Under the pieces are notes generated by a model. The model ran no database searches, was not told where the DNA came from, and was given only the letters and a program-made list of their open reading frames with translations. A DNA stretch of 46,064 nucleotides from JAATGI01 sp050729815 (lineage in GTDB: Bacteria; Pseudomonadota; Alphaproteobacteria; ATCC43930; CGMCC-115725): the NCBI GenBank assembly GCA_050729815.1, contig JBOHLV010000026.1, forward strand, positions 1 through 46,064, given 5' to 3'. Positions 24,400 to 34,566 of the stretch are shown piece after piece. Position 1 is the first letter of the stretch. Every line of letters begins with the position of its first letter. Made by a program: the position numbers and the translations under genes.

Positions 24400-27249
24400 T
24401 TACCCCGGTTCGGCGATGAGCACCGCCACCGGCAAGGTCCGGAACATTTCATGGGCGCGCCATCCCCGGTCCTCGCCATCGCCCGCCAACAGCACTCGCT
24501 CGCCGCTGAGGAGATTGGACCAGCCGCGCGCGGCAAGCGAGGCCGGCGCGACAATCATCGAATCGGTCCAGGCCGAGCCCACCGGCATCCGTCCCTGGCC
24601 GGCGCCAAGCCCGACCACGAGACGCGGCACGATGACGACCATCGCCGATTCGTCATGCCGGCGCGCGAAGGCACAAAGCCGGCGGCCGAATTCGCCGCGC
24701 GTCTGGAGCGGGAGGTAGCCGCCTGCCGCGAACAGCAACGGGCGTTCACGTCGCGCCCTGAGCAGCGCCGCGGCGAGATGGAGCTTGATCCGGCCATCGG
24801 GCCAGGCATCGAGCAACGCCGCGACGGCGGCGCTGTCGCCCGGCGCCGGCAACGCCGCAAGCGCCGCCGCGCGCGCCGCGAAATCCACGGCGCGGCGATT
24901 GTCGGGGTCCACCAGATTCAAATCCCAAAATTCGCCGCCCTGGTAGATGTCGGGAACGCCCGGCACGGTGAGCTTCAGCACAAGCTGGGCCAAGCCATTG
25001 ATCATGCCGGGGAGCGCGATGCGAGTCGCGAAATTCTGGAGATCGGCGAAAAATCCGGCCGAGCGCGCCGGATCGAGCAGCCGCTCAATAAAGGCCTCGA
25101 GCGCGGCCTCGTAGGCGAGATTGGGCGTCGCCCAGCGGGAGTTGAGTTTTGCCTCGCGCACCGCCTTCACCATGTAGCCGGCGATGCGGTCCCGGAATGT
25201 CGCGAGCGGCGTCGCATCCGGCTCCTTCTCGCCCAAAAACGCCATCGGCCAGGCGCCGAGCAGGGTCTGATAGAGCAGGAATTCGTCATCGGCCGACGGT
25301 GCCGGAACGCCATCCACCGCCGATTTCGCCGAACGATTGAGCACGCTCCACCGCCGCAGCCTTTGCCCCCATTCCGCCGGAAATTCGGTCAGCACATCAA
25401 GACGCGCCCGCGCATCCTCGCCGCGCTTGGTATCGTGGGTCGCGGTTGCGATCATGGTGTGCGGCCAATGGCGCTGGCGATCGCGATTCAAATGGTGAAA
25501 GGCGGCGCGGGTCACGGCGAACCGGCCGGGATCACCGCCGACCTCGTTCAGCGACAAAAGGCGGGTGTAGCGATAGAACGCCGTATCTTCCACCGCCTTC
25601 GCCGTCACCGGCCCGGTCAATTGTTGGAACTTCATCGCGAAATTGATTACAGCCTCGCGCGGAAACACGTGCGGCGCGCGATAGGCAATGTCGGCAGTGA
25701 GCGCGTCATGCACGAAATCGAAGATCGTGGTCTCGCCGCTCGTGCTTTTGCGCCGCGCCTGCGCCACCGCCCAATCGATGTCGCGGCGGTCATCGGCGGC
25801 GGTGCCGCGTTCCGTCACATAGGTGCGATAGACGGGAAAGCACGCCACCACCTCGCGCAAGGCCGCCTTGAGGCCGGCGAACGTAAAATCGCGGGTGTGC
25901 CAGCTCGCTTCCGAAATACGGTCGAGCCCGGCCGTCAGCACCTCCAACTCGCCGGCCAGCAGCGTATCCATGACGAGGCGCTTCGCGTCATAAATCACCT
26001 CGTCGAGATCGAGCGCGCGGCCGATGAACCGGCGATAGACGCGGTTGACCGCGCGTTCGGCGCGACCCTCGACGAAGAGGCCGTTGAGGAGGTTCAACGC
26101 ATCATAGCCGGTGGTGCCCGCGATCGGCCATTCGCGGCGCCGCGTCTCATGCCGGGCCAGAATCTTTTCGACGACCAGATAGCGCGCGCCCGGCACCGTC
26201 GAGACCTCGTCAAGGCGATCGGCCAGCCGCCGGCAATATTCCTCGGGATCGTAGAGGCCGTCGATGTGATCGATGCGCAAGCCATCGATCTTGCCCTCGG
26301 CGACGAGACGCAGCACGAGGCCGTGCACCGTCTTGAACACGTCCGGCTTCTCGACGCGGACGCCGGCGAGCTCGTTGATGTCGAAAAAGCGGCGATAATT
26401 GATTTCGTCCGCCGCCACTCGCCAATAGGCGAGCCGATAATGCTGACCTTCGAGCAGGCGATGAAGCGGCACGAAGCTCGACCGATCGCCCTTGACGCCG
26501 CTAAAATGACGCAGCGCGCGGTCGATCGTGGCGCGCAACGCCGGATCCTCCCCAACCTTTCGCGCGAGCGCCGCCTTCAGCGCCTCGGCCCGGGTCCGCG
26601 TCTCGGCCCGCGCGCGTTGCGATTCCGCCGGGCGGAGCTTGCGAAATTCATCCGCGAGCGCGGCGAGCGCGGCATGATCGCCTGCCGCAGCAATGAAGGC
26701 GCCATAGCTGTGCGGGGTCAGCGGAAAGCGATGCTCGTAATACCAGACGCTGAAGCTGCCGGACGCGGCATCGAACGCGGGAACGAGTTCGCCCGCTTCC
26801 AACACCGCGCCATAATGGTCGCCGAGGAACGGCAGCAGCACCTTGCCGCGCAAATCCGGCTTCGATGTCTCCCAGCCAACGTCGAAATAGTCGGCAAAGG
26901 ACGAGGCCTCGCCCCATTCGAGAACGTCGAGCCACCAGGCATTGTCGGCGCGCCCGACGCCCATATGGTTCGGCACGAAATCGAGGATGAGGCCCATACC
27001 GTGTTGGTGGAGGGCCGCGACCAGCGCATCGAATTCGGCGGCGTCCCCGATCTCGGGATTGAGCGAATTGTAATCGGTGATGTCATAGCCATGCTGGCTG
27101 CCGGCGCGCGATTTGAGGAACGGCGAGGCATAGAGGTGACTGATGCCGAGCCGATCAAGATAGGGCACGAGGCGGGCCGCGTCGCGAAAGGTGAAGTCGC
27201 GGCTGAACTGCAACCGATAGGTCGCGCGCGGGATCGCCGGCGCGGTCAT
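24400..27249 (-). CDS. treY: Malto-oligosyltrehalose synthase TreY
   Basis: 949 residues from the ATG at 27249, whose bases overlap the TGA of treZ (ATGA); a start at 27300 would lie inside treZ. The GH13 N-terminus PRATYRLQFSRDFTF near 7-21 is followed by GISHLYASPFLKSRAGSQHG and DFVPNHMGVG near 88-97. The catalytic Asp is D327 in GLRIDHIDGL, with the acid Glu in LVVEKILARHE. TreY turns the reducing end of a maltodextrin or glycogen chain into an alpha,alpha-1,1-linked trehalose unit. TreZ then releases trehalose. The gene is the second of a minus-strand pair and ends about 100 bases before the EncFtn start. The long frame on the opposite strand is a shadow. Confidence 0.95.
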   Translation of the reverse strand: MTAPAIPRATYRLQFSRDFTFRDAARLVPYLDRLGISHLYASPFLKSRAGSQHGYDITDYNSLNPEIGDAAEFDALVAALHQHGMGLILDFVPNHMGVGRADNAWWLDVLEWGEASSFADYFDVGWETSKPDLRGKVLLPFLGDHYGAVLEAGELVPAFDAASGSFSVWYYEHRFPLTPHSYGAFIAAAGDHAALAALADEFRKLRPAESQRARAETRTRAEALKAALARKVGEDPALRATIDRALRHFSGVKGDRSSFVPLHRLLEGQHYRLAYWRVAADEINYRRFFDINELAGVRVEKPDVFKTVHGLVLRLVAEGKIDGLRIDHIDGLYDPEEYCRRLADRLDEVSTVPGARYLVVEKILARHETRRREWPIAGTTGYDALNLLNGLFVEGRAERAVNRVYRRFIGRALDLDEVIYDAKRLVMDTLLAGELEVLTAGLDRISEASWHTRDFTFAGLKAALREVVACFPVYRTYVTERGTAADDRRDIDWAVAQARRKSTSGETTIFDFVHDALTADIAYRAPHVFPREAVINFAMKFQQLTGPVTAKAVEDTAFYRYTRLLSLNEVGGDPGRFAVTRAAFHHLNRDRQRHWPHTMIATATHDTKRGEDARARLDVLTEFPAEWGQRLRRWSVLNRSAKSAVDGVPAPSADDEFLLYQTLLGAWPMAFLGEKEPDATPLATFRDRIAGYMVKAVREAKLNSRWATPNLAYEAALEAFIERLLDPARSAGFFADLQNFATRIALPGMINGLAQLVLKLTVPGVPDIYQGGEFWDLNLVDPDNRRAVDFAARAAALAALPAPGDSAAVAALLDAWPDGRIKLHLAAALLRARRERPLLFAAGGYLPLQTRGEFGRRLCAFARRHDESAMVVIVPRLVVGLGAGQGRMPVGSAWTDSMIVAPASLAARGWSNLLSGERVLLAGDGEDRGWRAHEMFRTLPVAVLIAEPG

Positions 27250-29072
27250 TTGTCGATCAGCCATCGAACGAACCAGGCCGGCCAATCGCCGTCCCGCCAA
27301 TCGTCATGCGTCGTGAAAAGGACGCGACCCGTTGGTGCCTCCGTTTCGGGCGTCAACGGCGTCGGAGCGAGATTGGCGCACAGACTGAGCCGCGCGCCAT
27401 CGCCCAATTGCCAGGAAGCGCGCAAACCTCGCTCGCCTTCCTGCGCAAACGCGCCGGCATGTCCGGCGATGCCGAAGAGCCGCGGCATGATCTCCCGCCG
27501 ACGCAAGGCGAGGAGATCGCGATAATAATCGCGCCGGGCGCGGTGCGGCGGCAGATCGGCCTCGGCCCGGTCGAGGACGGCGCGGGTGAAGGTCGCATCG
27601 GTCATCGGATCGGGAATCCGCGCGCGGGCCGCGGCGTCGCGGAAGGCGGCAAAGTGCGCGAATTCGCGGCGACGACCGTCACGCACCGCATCCGCAAGTT
27701 CAGGACCGAAATCGCAAAAGAATTGGAACGGCGCAGAGGCATCCCATTCCTCGCCCATGAACAGCATCGGCGGCGACGGCGCCAACAGCGTGATCGCGAT
27801 GAGGGCACGCATCGCCGCATCGGAGGTTAGGGCGCCGAGCCGCTCGCCAAAGGCGCGGTTGCCGATCTGGTCATGATTCTGAAGGAAATTGACGAAGGCG
27901 GTGGGCGGCAGATCGCCGCTCGCCGTGCCGCGCGGCCGGCCGCCGCGGTGGCACGAGGCCTCGCCCTGATAGACGAAGCCTTCGGCCAGCGCACGGCCGA
28001 GCCCGCGGATCGGCGCATCGGCGTAATCCTCATAATAGCTTTCACGCTCCCCGGTCGCGATGACGTGGCAGGCGTGATGGAAATCGTCATTCCATTGCGC
28101 AGTGTACCAGCGCGGCCGGCCGTCGGGCCGCCGGGCCAGATAATGCGCGGCATTGTCGTCGTTCTCGAGCACGAGATGGACATGGCGCGATCCATCAAAC
28201 CGCGCGCGAACCCGTTCGGCAAGCTCCTCCAGGATGGGGCGCGGCGATTCGTCGAATATCGCATGCACGGCATCGAACCGCAGCCCGTCGAGATGATATT
28301 CCTCGAGCCAGAAGAGCGCATTTTCGATGAAGAAGTCGCGCACCCATCGGCCGCCCATGGTGAAATCGATCGCCGCGCCCCAGGGCGTCGCGTGACGGTC
28401 GGTAAAGAATTCGGGCGCGTAGAGGCCGAGATAGTTCCCTTCGGGGCCGAAATGATTATAGACGACATCAAGGAACACCATGAGGCCCTTGCCATGGGCC
28501 GCCGCGATCAGCGCCTTCAAATCATCCGGCCGACCGTAACGGGAATCCGGCGCATAAAGAAAAACGCCGTTATAGCCCCAGTCCCGGCGGCCGGGGAAAT
28601 CCGCAACCGGCATCAATTCGATCGCGGTGATGCCGAGCGCGACGAGATCGTCAAGCCGCGATTGGACACCAGCAAAGGTGCCAGCGGCGGTGAAGCTGCC
28701 GACATGAAGTTCGTACAGCACGGTTTCTTCCCACGGCCGGCCGCGCCATGCGGCATCGGGCCAGTCGAATTGGCGCGGGTCGAACACCTCGCTCGCGCCA
28801 TGGACATCATCGGGCTGAAACCGCGACGCGGGATCGGGAATCGCCAGTCCGCCATCGATGACGAAGCGATAGCGCGTGCCGGCGCCGGCACCCTCAAGCC
28901 GCAGCGCGAACCAGCCATCGTCGTTGCGATTCATCCGGTGCGAGACCTTTTCCGCTGATCGCTCGATCAGCAAATCAACATGATCGACGTTCGGCGCCCA
29001 GAGGCGGAAATGCGTGCCGGCGTCATCGATCTCGGCGCCAAACGGCATCAGGTGGCGGTGTTCTATCGACAT
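27246..29072 (-). CDS. treZ: Malto-oligosyltrehalose trehalohydrolase TreZ
   Basis: 608 residues from the ATG at 29072 (MSIEHRHLMPFG) after CAGGATCG; an ATG ten residues earlier is less supported. The N-terminal CBM48-like domain has THFRLWAPNVDHVDLLIE. GH13 motifs follow: LDVVYNHFGPEGNY, catalytic nucleophile D267 in GLRFDAVHAI, acid E303 in LVLENDDNA, and the NHDQIGNRAFGERL segment. It cuts the alpha-1,4 bond next to the trehalosyl end made by TreY, freeing trehalose. It is the first gene of a pair with treY and diverges from glgE across an AT-rich promoter region. Confidence 0.95.
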   Translation of the reverse strand: MSIEHRHLMPFGAEIDDAGTHFRLWAPNVDHVDLLIERSAEKVSHRMNRNDDGWFALRLEGAGAGTRYRFVIDGGLAIPDPASRFQPDDVHGASEVFDPRQFDWPDAAWRGRPWEETVLYELHVGSFTAAGTFAGVQSRLDDLVALGITAIELMPVADFPGRRDWGYNGVFLYAPDSRYGRPDDLKALIAAAHGKGLMVFLDVVYNHFGPEGNYLGLYAPEFFTDRHATPWGAAIDFTMGGRWVRDFFIENALFWLEEYHLDGLRFDAVHAIFDESPRPILEELAERVRARFDGSRHVHLVLENDDNAAHYLARRPDGRPRWYTAQWNDDFHHACHVIATGERESYYEDYADAPIRGLGRALAEGFVYQGEASCHRGGRPRGTASGDLPPTAFVNFLQNHDQIGNRAFGERLGALTSDAAMRALIAITLLAPSPPMLFMGEEWDASAPFQFFCDFGPELADAVRDGRRREFAHFAAFRDAAARARIPDPMTDATFTRAVLDRAEADLPPHRARRDYYRDLLALRRREIMPRLFGIAGHAGAFAQEGERGLRASWQLGDGARLSLCANLAPTPLTPETEAPTGRVLFTTHDDWRDGDWPAWFVRWLIDK

Positions 29073-29132
29073 ATTGCGATCCTGCCGGCGATGGTGCGTC
29101 AAGACTATCCGGGCGCGCGCTTGAAACTAAGG

Positions 29133-29195
29133 CTGATTGGAACTTTTTACACGCTTGCGATTTACACATTGACTGTTCGTCCTAATATATAAACC
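29133..29195 (+). promoter_or_regulatory. AT-rich treZ-glgE divergent control region with paired TTTACAC boxes
   Basis: This is the most AT-rich spot in the trehalose-glycogen block. TTTACAC occurs twice in the same direction (29146-29152 and 29161-29167), 15 bases apart. The second box, read as a -35 (TTTACA, 29161-29166), is followed after 16 bases by TAATAT (29183-29188), a reasonable -10 for glgE. A CATTGACT lies between. The repeat could equally be an operator for a regulator serving both directions. This is a reading by eye only. Confidence 0.4.
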
Positions 29196-29211
29196 ATTGT
29201 GGCCCGTGCGA

Positions 29212-31278
29212 ATGGCCATTGAACAAGCGACGGGAGTGGCGGGCAAGCCAGCAATGAACCAACGCCAAGACGCCCCGCATACCATGCCAGCCGCGTGGAA
29301 TCCCTTAAGCCGCATCGTGATCGAAGCGGTCGAACCGGAGCTCGACGGCGGGCGCTATGCGGTGAAACGCGTCGTCGGCGACGGGTTCGAGGTTTGCGCC
29401 GACATCTTCCGCGATGGTCATGACGTCATCGCGGCCACGATCCGTTATCGCGCGCCGGGCGATGAGCCGGGCGATGAATGGCACACCGCACCGATGATCT
29501 TTGAGGACAATGACCGTTGGCGCGGCGGCTTTGCGCTCGACCGCATCGGCCGCTATTTCTACACCATCGAGGCATGGACCGACCGGTTCGAATCCTGGAA
29601 GCAGGATTTCACGAAGAAGCGCGATGCCGGGCAAGAGGTCGCGCTCGAACTGGGCGAGGGCCGCAAGATCGTGGCGGAAGCGGCGGCCGCCGCCACGGGC
29701 GACGAGGCCGCACAACTGGCGCGCATCGCCGCCGAGGCGGACCAACTCGGCACCATGGAATTGCGTGCCGCGGCGCTGCTTTCCGACGGGGCGGCAGCGC
29801 TGATGGCGCGATTGGGGCCGCGCGCCGATGTCACGCGGTATCACCGCGAGCTTGAGCTTTATGTCGATCGCGAGGTCGCGCGGTTTTCCGCCTGGTATGA
29901 GATGTTTCAGCGCAGCCAGGGCACGGTTCCCGGCACGGGCGCGACCTTCGCCGATTGCATCCGGCGCCTGCCCGATATCGAGGCGTTGGGCTTCGATGTC
30001 TTGTATCTCGTGCCGATCCATCCCATCGGCCGCGCGCACCGCAAGGGGCGCAACAATGATCCCATCGCCGGACCCGACGATCCGGGCAGCCCCTATGCGA
30101 TCGGCTCGGCCGAGGGCGGGCACGAGGCGGTGCATCCCGAGCTCGGCTCCATCGCGGATTTTCGCGCACTCGTCAAGGAAGCGGGCGAGCATGGGATGGA
30201 GGTCGCGCTCGATTTCGCGATTCAATGCGCGCCGGACCATCCTTGGGTGAAGCAGCATCCGGAATGGTTCCAGTTCCGGCCCGACGGCAGCATCAAATAC
30301 GCCGAAAACCCGCCGAAGAAATATCAGGACATCGTCAATGTGGATTTCTATGGCCCGCATCGCGAGGCGCTGTGGAATGAATTGCGCGATGTCGTGTTGT
30401 ACTGGGCAGGCGAAGGGGTAAAGATTTTTCGCGTCGATAATCCGCACACCAAGCCAGTGCCGTTCTGGGAATGGCTTATCCGCGATGTGCAGGCGCGGCA
30501 TCCCGAAATCATCTTCCTTGCCGAGGCCTTCACCCGCCCCAAAATGCTGAAGGTGCTGGCGAAGGCCGGCTTCACCCAATCCTACAGCTATTTCACCTGG
30601 CGCAACTTCAAGCAGGAATTCATCGATTATATGATTGAGCTGACCCAAAGCGAATGCCGCGACTATCTGCAGCCCAATTTCTTCACCAACACGCCGGACA
30701 TCCTGCCGCCGATTCTACAGCGCGGCGGCCGGCCGGCATTCCAGATGCGCCTGGTGCTGGCGGCGACGCTGTCGAGCGTCTATGGCATCTATAACGGGTT
30801 CGAGCTGTGCGAGGCGGCGGCCCTCCCCGACAGCGAGGAATATGCCGATTCCGAAAAATACCAATACAAGGTCTGGGACTGGGATCGGCCGGGCAACATC
30901 AAGGATTATATCCGCCGGGTGAACGCGGCGCGGCGCGACAATCCCGCGCTTCATCTCTTCACCAATCTGCGCTTCCATGACGCCGATTCGGATGCCATCC
31001 TGTTCTACGGCAAGATGACCGCCGATCGCGACAGCATGATCTTTGTCGCCGTCAATCTCGACCCCTTCGAGGCGCATGAAGCGACCCTCGAATTCCCGCT
31101 TTCCGATATGAAGATCGGCGCCGACGATGCCTTCGAGGTCGAGGATCTGCTCGCGGATGAGCGCCATCTCTGGCGCGGCGCGCGCCAGCATCTGCGGCTC
31201 GATCCGCAGACCAACCCCGCCGCGATCTTCCGGGTGACGCCGTTCCGCGCCGTCGCTTATCGCGAGCCCCGTTTCTAG
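29212..31278 (+). CDS. glgE: Alpha-1,4-glucan:maltose-1-phosphate maltosyltransferase GlgE
   Basis: About 688 residues from the ATG at 29212; ATGs at 29254 (MNQRQD) and 29284 (MPAAWNPLSR) are also possible, the former having a purine-rich GGGAGTGGCGGG upstream. The N-terminal domain has RIVIEAVEPELDGGRYAVKR and WRGGFALDRIGRYFYTIEAW. The barrel has IHPIGRAHRKGRNN, DFAIQCAPDHPW, nucleophile D409 in FRVDNPHTKP, acid E438 in FLAEAFTRP, and YSYFTWRNFKQE, all as in Streptomyces and Mycobacterium GlgE; the D-to-E distance of 29 equals the known enzyme. It extends alpha-1,4-glucan from maltose-1-phosphate. It leads a plus-strand operon with the treS-mak fusion, glgB and glgX. Confidence 0.96.
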   Translation: MAIEQATGVAGKPAMNQRQDAPHTMPAAWNPLSRIVIEAVEPELDGGRYAVKRVVGDGFEVCADIFRDGHDVIAATIRYRAPGDEPGDEWHTAPMIFEDNDRWRGGFALDRIGRYFYTIEAWTDRFESWKQDFTKKRDAGQEVALELGEGRKIVAEAAAAATGDEAAQLARIAAEADQLGTMELRAAALLSDGAAALMARLGPRADVTRYHRELELYVDREVARFSAWYEMFQRSQGTVPGTGATFADCIRRLPDIEALGFDVLYLVPIHPIGRAHRKGRNNDPIAGPDDPGSPYAIGSAEGGHEAVHPELGSIADFRALVKEAGEHGMEVALDFAIQCAPDHPWVKQHPEWFQFRPDGSIKYAENPPKKYQDIVNVDFYGPHREALWNELRDVVLYWAGEGVKIFRVDNPHTKPVPFWEWLIRDVQARHPEIIFLAEAFTRPKMLKVLAKAGFTQSYSYFTWRNFKQEFIDYMIELTQSECRDYLQPNFFTNTPDILPPILQRGGRPAFQMRLVLAATLSSVYGIYNGFELCEAAALPDSEEYADSEKYQYKVWDWDRPGNIKDYIRRVNAARRDNPALHLFTNLRFHDADSDAILFYGKMTADRDSMIFVAVNLDPFEAHEATLEFPLSDMKIGADDAFEVEDLLADERHLWRGARQHLRLDPQTNPAAIFRVTPFRAVAYREPRF

Positions 31279-31288
31279 GCGCCGCGCG

Positions 31289-34200
31289 ATGCTGTCGGAC
31301 GATCCCGTCTGGTTCAAGGACGTCGTTATCTATGAGGCGCATGTGAAGGCGTTCTCCGACGCCAACAATGACGGCATCGGCGATTTCAAGGGCCTTACCC
31401 AGCGGCTCGACTATTTGCAGGACCTCGGCGTCACGGCGATCTGGCTGTTGCCGTTCTATCCCTCGCCCCAGCGCGACGACGGCTATGACATCGCCGACTA
31501 TCGCGGCATCCATCCCGCCTATGGCACGATGCAGGATTTCCGCCACTTCACGAGGGAGGCGCAGCGGCGCGGTCTACGCGTCATTACCGAGCTGGTCATC
31601 AACCATACCTCCGATCAGCATCCCTGGTTTCAGCGCGCGCGCCGGATGAAACCAGGTTCGCGCCTGCGCGACTGGTATGTCTGGAGCGAGGATGGCAAGA
31701 AATATGCCGATACGCGCGTCATCTTCACCGATACGGAAAAATCGAACTGGACCTGGGACCCGGTCGCGAACGCCTATTACTGGCACCGCTTCTTCAGCCA
31801 TCAGCCGGATTTGAATTTCGACAATCCCCAGGTGGTGAAGGCGGTCACCAACACCATGCGGTTCTGGTTCGAGATGGGCGTCGATGGCATGCGGCTCGAC
31901 GCGATCCCCTATCTTTGCGAGCGCGAGGGCACGGCCAGCGAAAATTTGCCCGAGACGCATGCCGTGCTGAAACAACTGCGCGCGGACCTCGACCGGAACT
32001 TCAAAAACAAGATGTTTCTCGCCGAGGCCAATCAATGGCCCGAGGACGTTCAGGCCTATTTCGGCAGCGGCGACGAATGCCACATGGCCTATCATTTCCC
32101 GCTGATGCCGCGCATCTACTCGGCGATCGCACAAGAAGACCGGCATCCGATCACCGACATCATGCGCCAGACGCCGGAGATTCCCGAGAATTGCCAATGG
32201 GCGATCTTCCTCAGGAATCACGACGAGCTGACGCTCGAAATGGTAACCGATTCCGAGCGCGATTATCTCTGGAAGACCTATGCCGCCGAAAGCCGCGCCC
32301 GGCTCAACCTCGGCATCCGCCGGCGGCTCGCGCCGCTCATGGACAATGACCGGCGCAAGATCGAGCTGATGAACAGCCTGCTGCTGTCGATGCCGGGCAG
32401 CCCGATCATCTATTACGGCGACGAGATCGGCATGGGCGACAACATCTTTTTGGGCGATCGCGACGGCGTGCGCACGCCGATGCAATGGACGCCCGACCGG
32501 AATGGCGGGTTCTCGCGCGCCGATCCCGCGCGGCTTTATCTGCCGCCGCTGATGGACCCGATCTACGGCTATCAGGCGGTCAATGTCGAAGCGCAGAGCG
32601 GCAATCCCTCCTCGCTCCTCAACTGGATGAAGCGCCTCATCGCCGCCCGCCAGGCTCGCAAGGTATTCGGCCGCGGCACCTTGACCTTCCTCTATCCCTC
32701 GAACCGGCGAATCTTCGTCTACGTCCGTGAATATGAGGACGAGACGGTGCTGTGCGTCGCCAATCTCGCCCGCTCCGCCGAAGCAACCGATCTCGACCTC
32801 TCCACCTATCACGGCCGGGTGCCGGTCGAACTCATCAGCCGCACCCGCTTTCCCCAGATCGGCGAAGGCTATTATCGCCTGACGCTGTCGGGCCATTCCT
32901 TCTACTGGTTCCTCTTGGCAAATCCCGCCGAGCTGGCGGATACCGGGCCGACCATCGTCGAGCCGCTGCCGGAATTCGTGACGCTGGTGCTCGGCGACGA
33001 TTGGCGGGCGCTCTTGAACGGCCGCAACAAGGCGCTCTTCGAGCGGGACGCCTTGAGCCACTATCTGCCGATGCGGCGCTGGTACGGCGCGAAAGACGCG
33101 ACCTTGCGCGAAGTGGAGGTGACGAATGTGGTGCCGTTCCTCGCCGATGGCGAGGGCTGGCTCCTCGCTTTTGTCGAGGCGCGATTCGCCGGCACAACGC
33201 CACCGCAGCACTATTTCCTGCCGCTGGCGATGGAATGGCGCGAGGCTCATACCTTGCCGCCGGAGCGCATCGGCCTCACCCTCGCCACCTTGCGCCGCGG
33301 CGCAAAGAGCGGCGCGTTGGTCGAGGCGGTGCGCGATGAGCAATTCACCCTCGCCATGGTGGACGCGATCCGCACCGGGGCAAGGCTCGACTATGCGGGC
33401 GGACACATCGAATTCCGCCCGACGCGCGCGCTCTTCGAACGGTCGGCGCCCGAACAGCCGGTGGTGCGGCCGCTCGCCGTGGAGCAGAGCAATTCCTCGA
33501 TCCTGATCGAGGATTACCTGGTCCTCAAATTCTACCGCCGTATCGAGGCCGGGATTCATCCCGAGGTCGAGATGGGCCGTTTCCTCACCGAAAGCGCCGG
33601 CTTTGCCAACGCGCCGGCACTCCTCGGCGATATCGCGCTGGTCGGCGCCAAGGGCGAGCCGACGGCGCTCGCCTCAATGCATGCTTTCGTCCGCAATCAG
33701 GGCGATGGCTGGTCGCACACGCAAAGCTATCTCGAACGCCATCTCGATGAAGCCGCGGTCCTGCCATCGGACGAATTGGCCGCACGCCAGGATCCGCACG
33801 CCGTATATCTGGCTCAGATCCGCACGCTAGGGGAACGCACGGCGGAACTTCATCGTGCGCTGTGCCCTGCCGCGGCCACGGCGGATTTCGCGCCGCGGGC
33901 AATGACCGCCACCGATATCGAACGCTATCAGCGCCAGGTGGCAGCCGGCGCGCGGGCGGCACTCTATCTCCTCGCCGCGCAACGCAAATCGCTGACCCAG
34001 GAGGCGGCCGAATATGCGGCACGCCTGCTCCGCCACCGACACGACATCCGCGACCAAATCATGGCGCCGGTTGCCGCGCCCGGCAAATTGATGAAGACGC
34101 GCTATCATGGCGACTATCATCTGGGCCAGGTCGTCATCGCCCAGAACGATTTCTACATCCTCGATTTCGAGGGCGAGCCGCGGCGCAGCCTGGCCCAGCG

Positions 34201-34555
34201 CCGGGTCAAGCACACGCCGTTGAAGGATATCGCCGGGATGCTGCGTTCCTTCGATTACGCCGCCTGGGCGGCGCTCGATCATCAAACGCGCCATCATCCT
34301 GACCAACGGGCGGCGCTTCGTCCCTATGTGCTGGCGTGGCGCGACGAGACACAGAAGGCATTCGTCACGGCCTATCGCGAGCGCATGGCGGATTGTCCGT
34401 CCTTTCCCGCCGACGACAAGGTTGAGGCCGGTCTCCTGAAGCTCGCGATGCTCGAAAAACTGTTCTACGAAATCGGCTATGAGCTGGCGAACCGGCCGAC
34501 CTGGGTGTGGATTCCGTTGGCCGGCGCCGAGACCCTCCTCTTTCCGGCAACTTGA
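31289..34555 (+). CDS. treS: Trehalose synthase/maltokinase fusion (TreS-Mak)
   Basis: 1088 residues, ten bases after glgE. Residues 1 to about 550 are TreS (GH13_16): VWFKDVVIYEAHVKAFSD, ELVINHTSDQHPWF, nucleophile D204 in GVDGMRLDAIPYL, acid E246 in FLAEANQWPEDV, D312 in LRNHDELTLE, and GDEIGMGDNIFLGDRDGVRT. It isomerises trehalose and maltose. From about residue 575 a maltokinase follows: HYLPMRRWYGAKDA, the lysine in YLVLKFYRRIEAG, the catalytic YHGDYHLGQV near 945, and DFEGEPRRSL near 960. That kinase makes maltose-1-phosphate for GlgE. The two activities are separate proteins in mycobacteria but fused in many Proteobacteria; fusion channels maltose. Confidence 0.96.
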   Translation: MLSDDPVWFKDVVIYEAHVKAFSDANNDGIGDFKGLTQRLDYLQDLGVTAIWLLPFYPSPQRDDGYDIADYRGIHPAYGTMQDFRHFTREAQRRGLRVITELVINHTSDQHPWFQRARRMKPGSRLRDWYVWSEDGKKYADTRVIFTDTEKSNWTWDPVANAYYWHRFFSHQPDLNFDNPQVVKAVTNTMRFWFEMGVDGMRLDAIPYLCEREGTASENLPETHAVLKQLRADLDRNFKNKMFLAEANQWPEDVQAYFGSGDECHMAYHFPLMPRIYSAIAQEDRHPITDIMRQTPEIPENCQWAIFLRNHDELTLEMVTDSERDYLWKTYAAESRARLNLGIRRRLAPLMDNDRRKIELMNSLLLSMPGSPIIYYGDEIGMGDNIFLGDRDGVRTPMQWTPDRNGGFSRADPARLYLPPLMDPIYGYQAVNVEAQSGNPSSLLNWMKRLIAARQARKVFGRGTLTFLYPSNRRIFVYVREYEDETVLCVANLARSAEATDLDLSTYHGRVPVELISRTRFPQIGEGYYRLTLSGHSFYWFLLANPAELADTGPTIVEPLPEFVTLVLGDDWRALLNGRNKALFERDALSHYLPMRRWYGAKDATLREVEVTNVVPFLADGEGWLLAFVEARFAGTTPPQHYFLPLAMEWREAHTLPPERIGLTLATLRRGAKSGALVEAVRDEQFTLAMVDAIRTGARLDYAGGHIEFRPTRALFERSAPEQPVVRPLAVEQSNSSILIEDYLVLKFYRRIEAGIHPEVEMGRFLTESAGFANAPALLGDIALVGAKGEPTALASMHAFVRNQGDGWSHTQSYLERHLDEAAVLPSDELAARQDPHAVYLAQIRTLGERTAELHRALCPAAATADFAPRAMTATDIERYQRQVAAGARAALYLLAAQRKSLTQEAAEYAARLLRHRHDIRDQIMAPVAAPGKLMKTRYHGDYHLGQVVIAQNDFYILDFEGEPRRSLAQRRVKHTPLKDIAGMLRSFDYAAWAALDHQTRHHPDQRAALRPYVLAWRDETQKAFVTAYRERMADCPSFPADDKVEAGLLKLAMLEKLFYEIGYELANRPTWVWIPLAGAETLLFPAT

Positions 34556-34566
34556 TCGGAGGTGAA

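Noticed and set aside
24451..27525. A plus-strand open frame of over 1000 codons opposite treY and treZ
   Set aside because: It is a GC-driven antisense shadow: the opposite strand encodes two complete enzymes with catalytic motifs, while this frame has Arg/His-rich low-sense sequence and no family motif.
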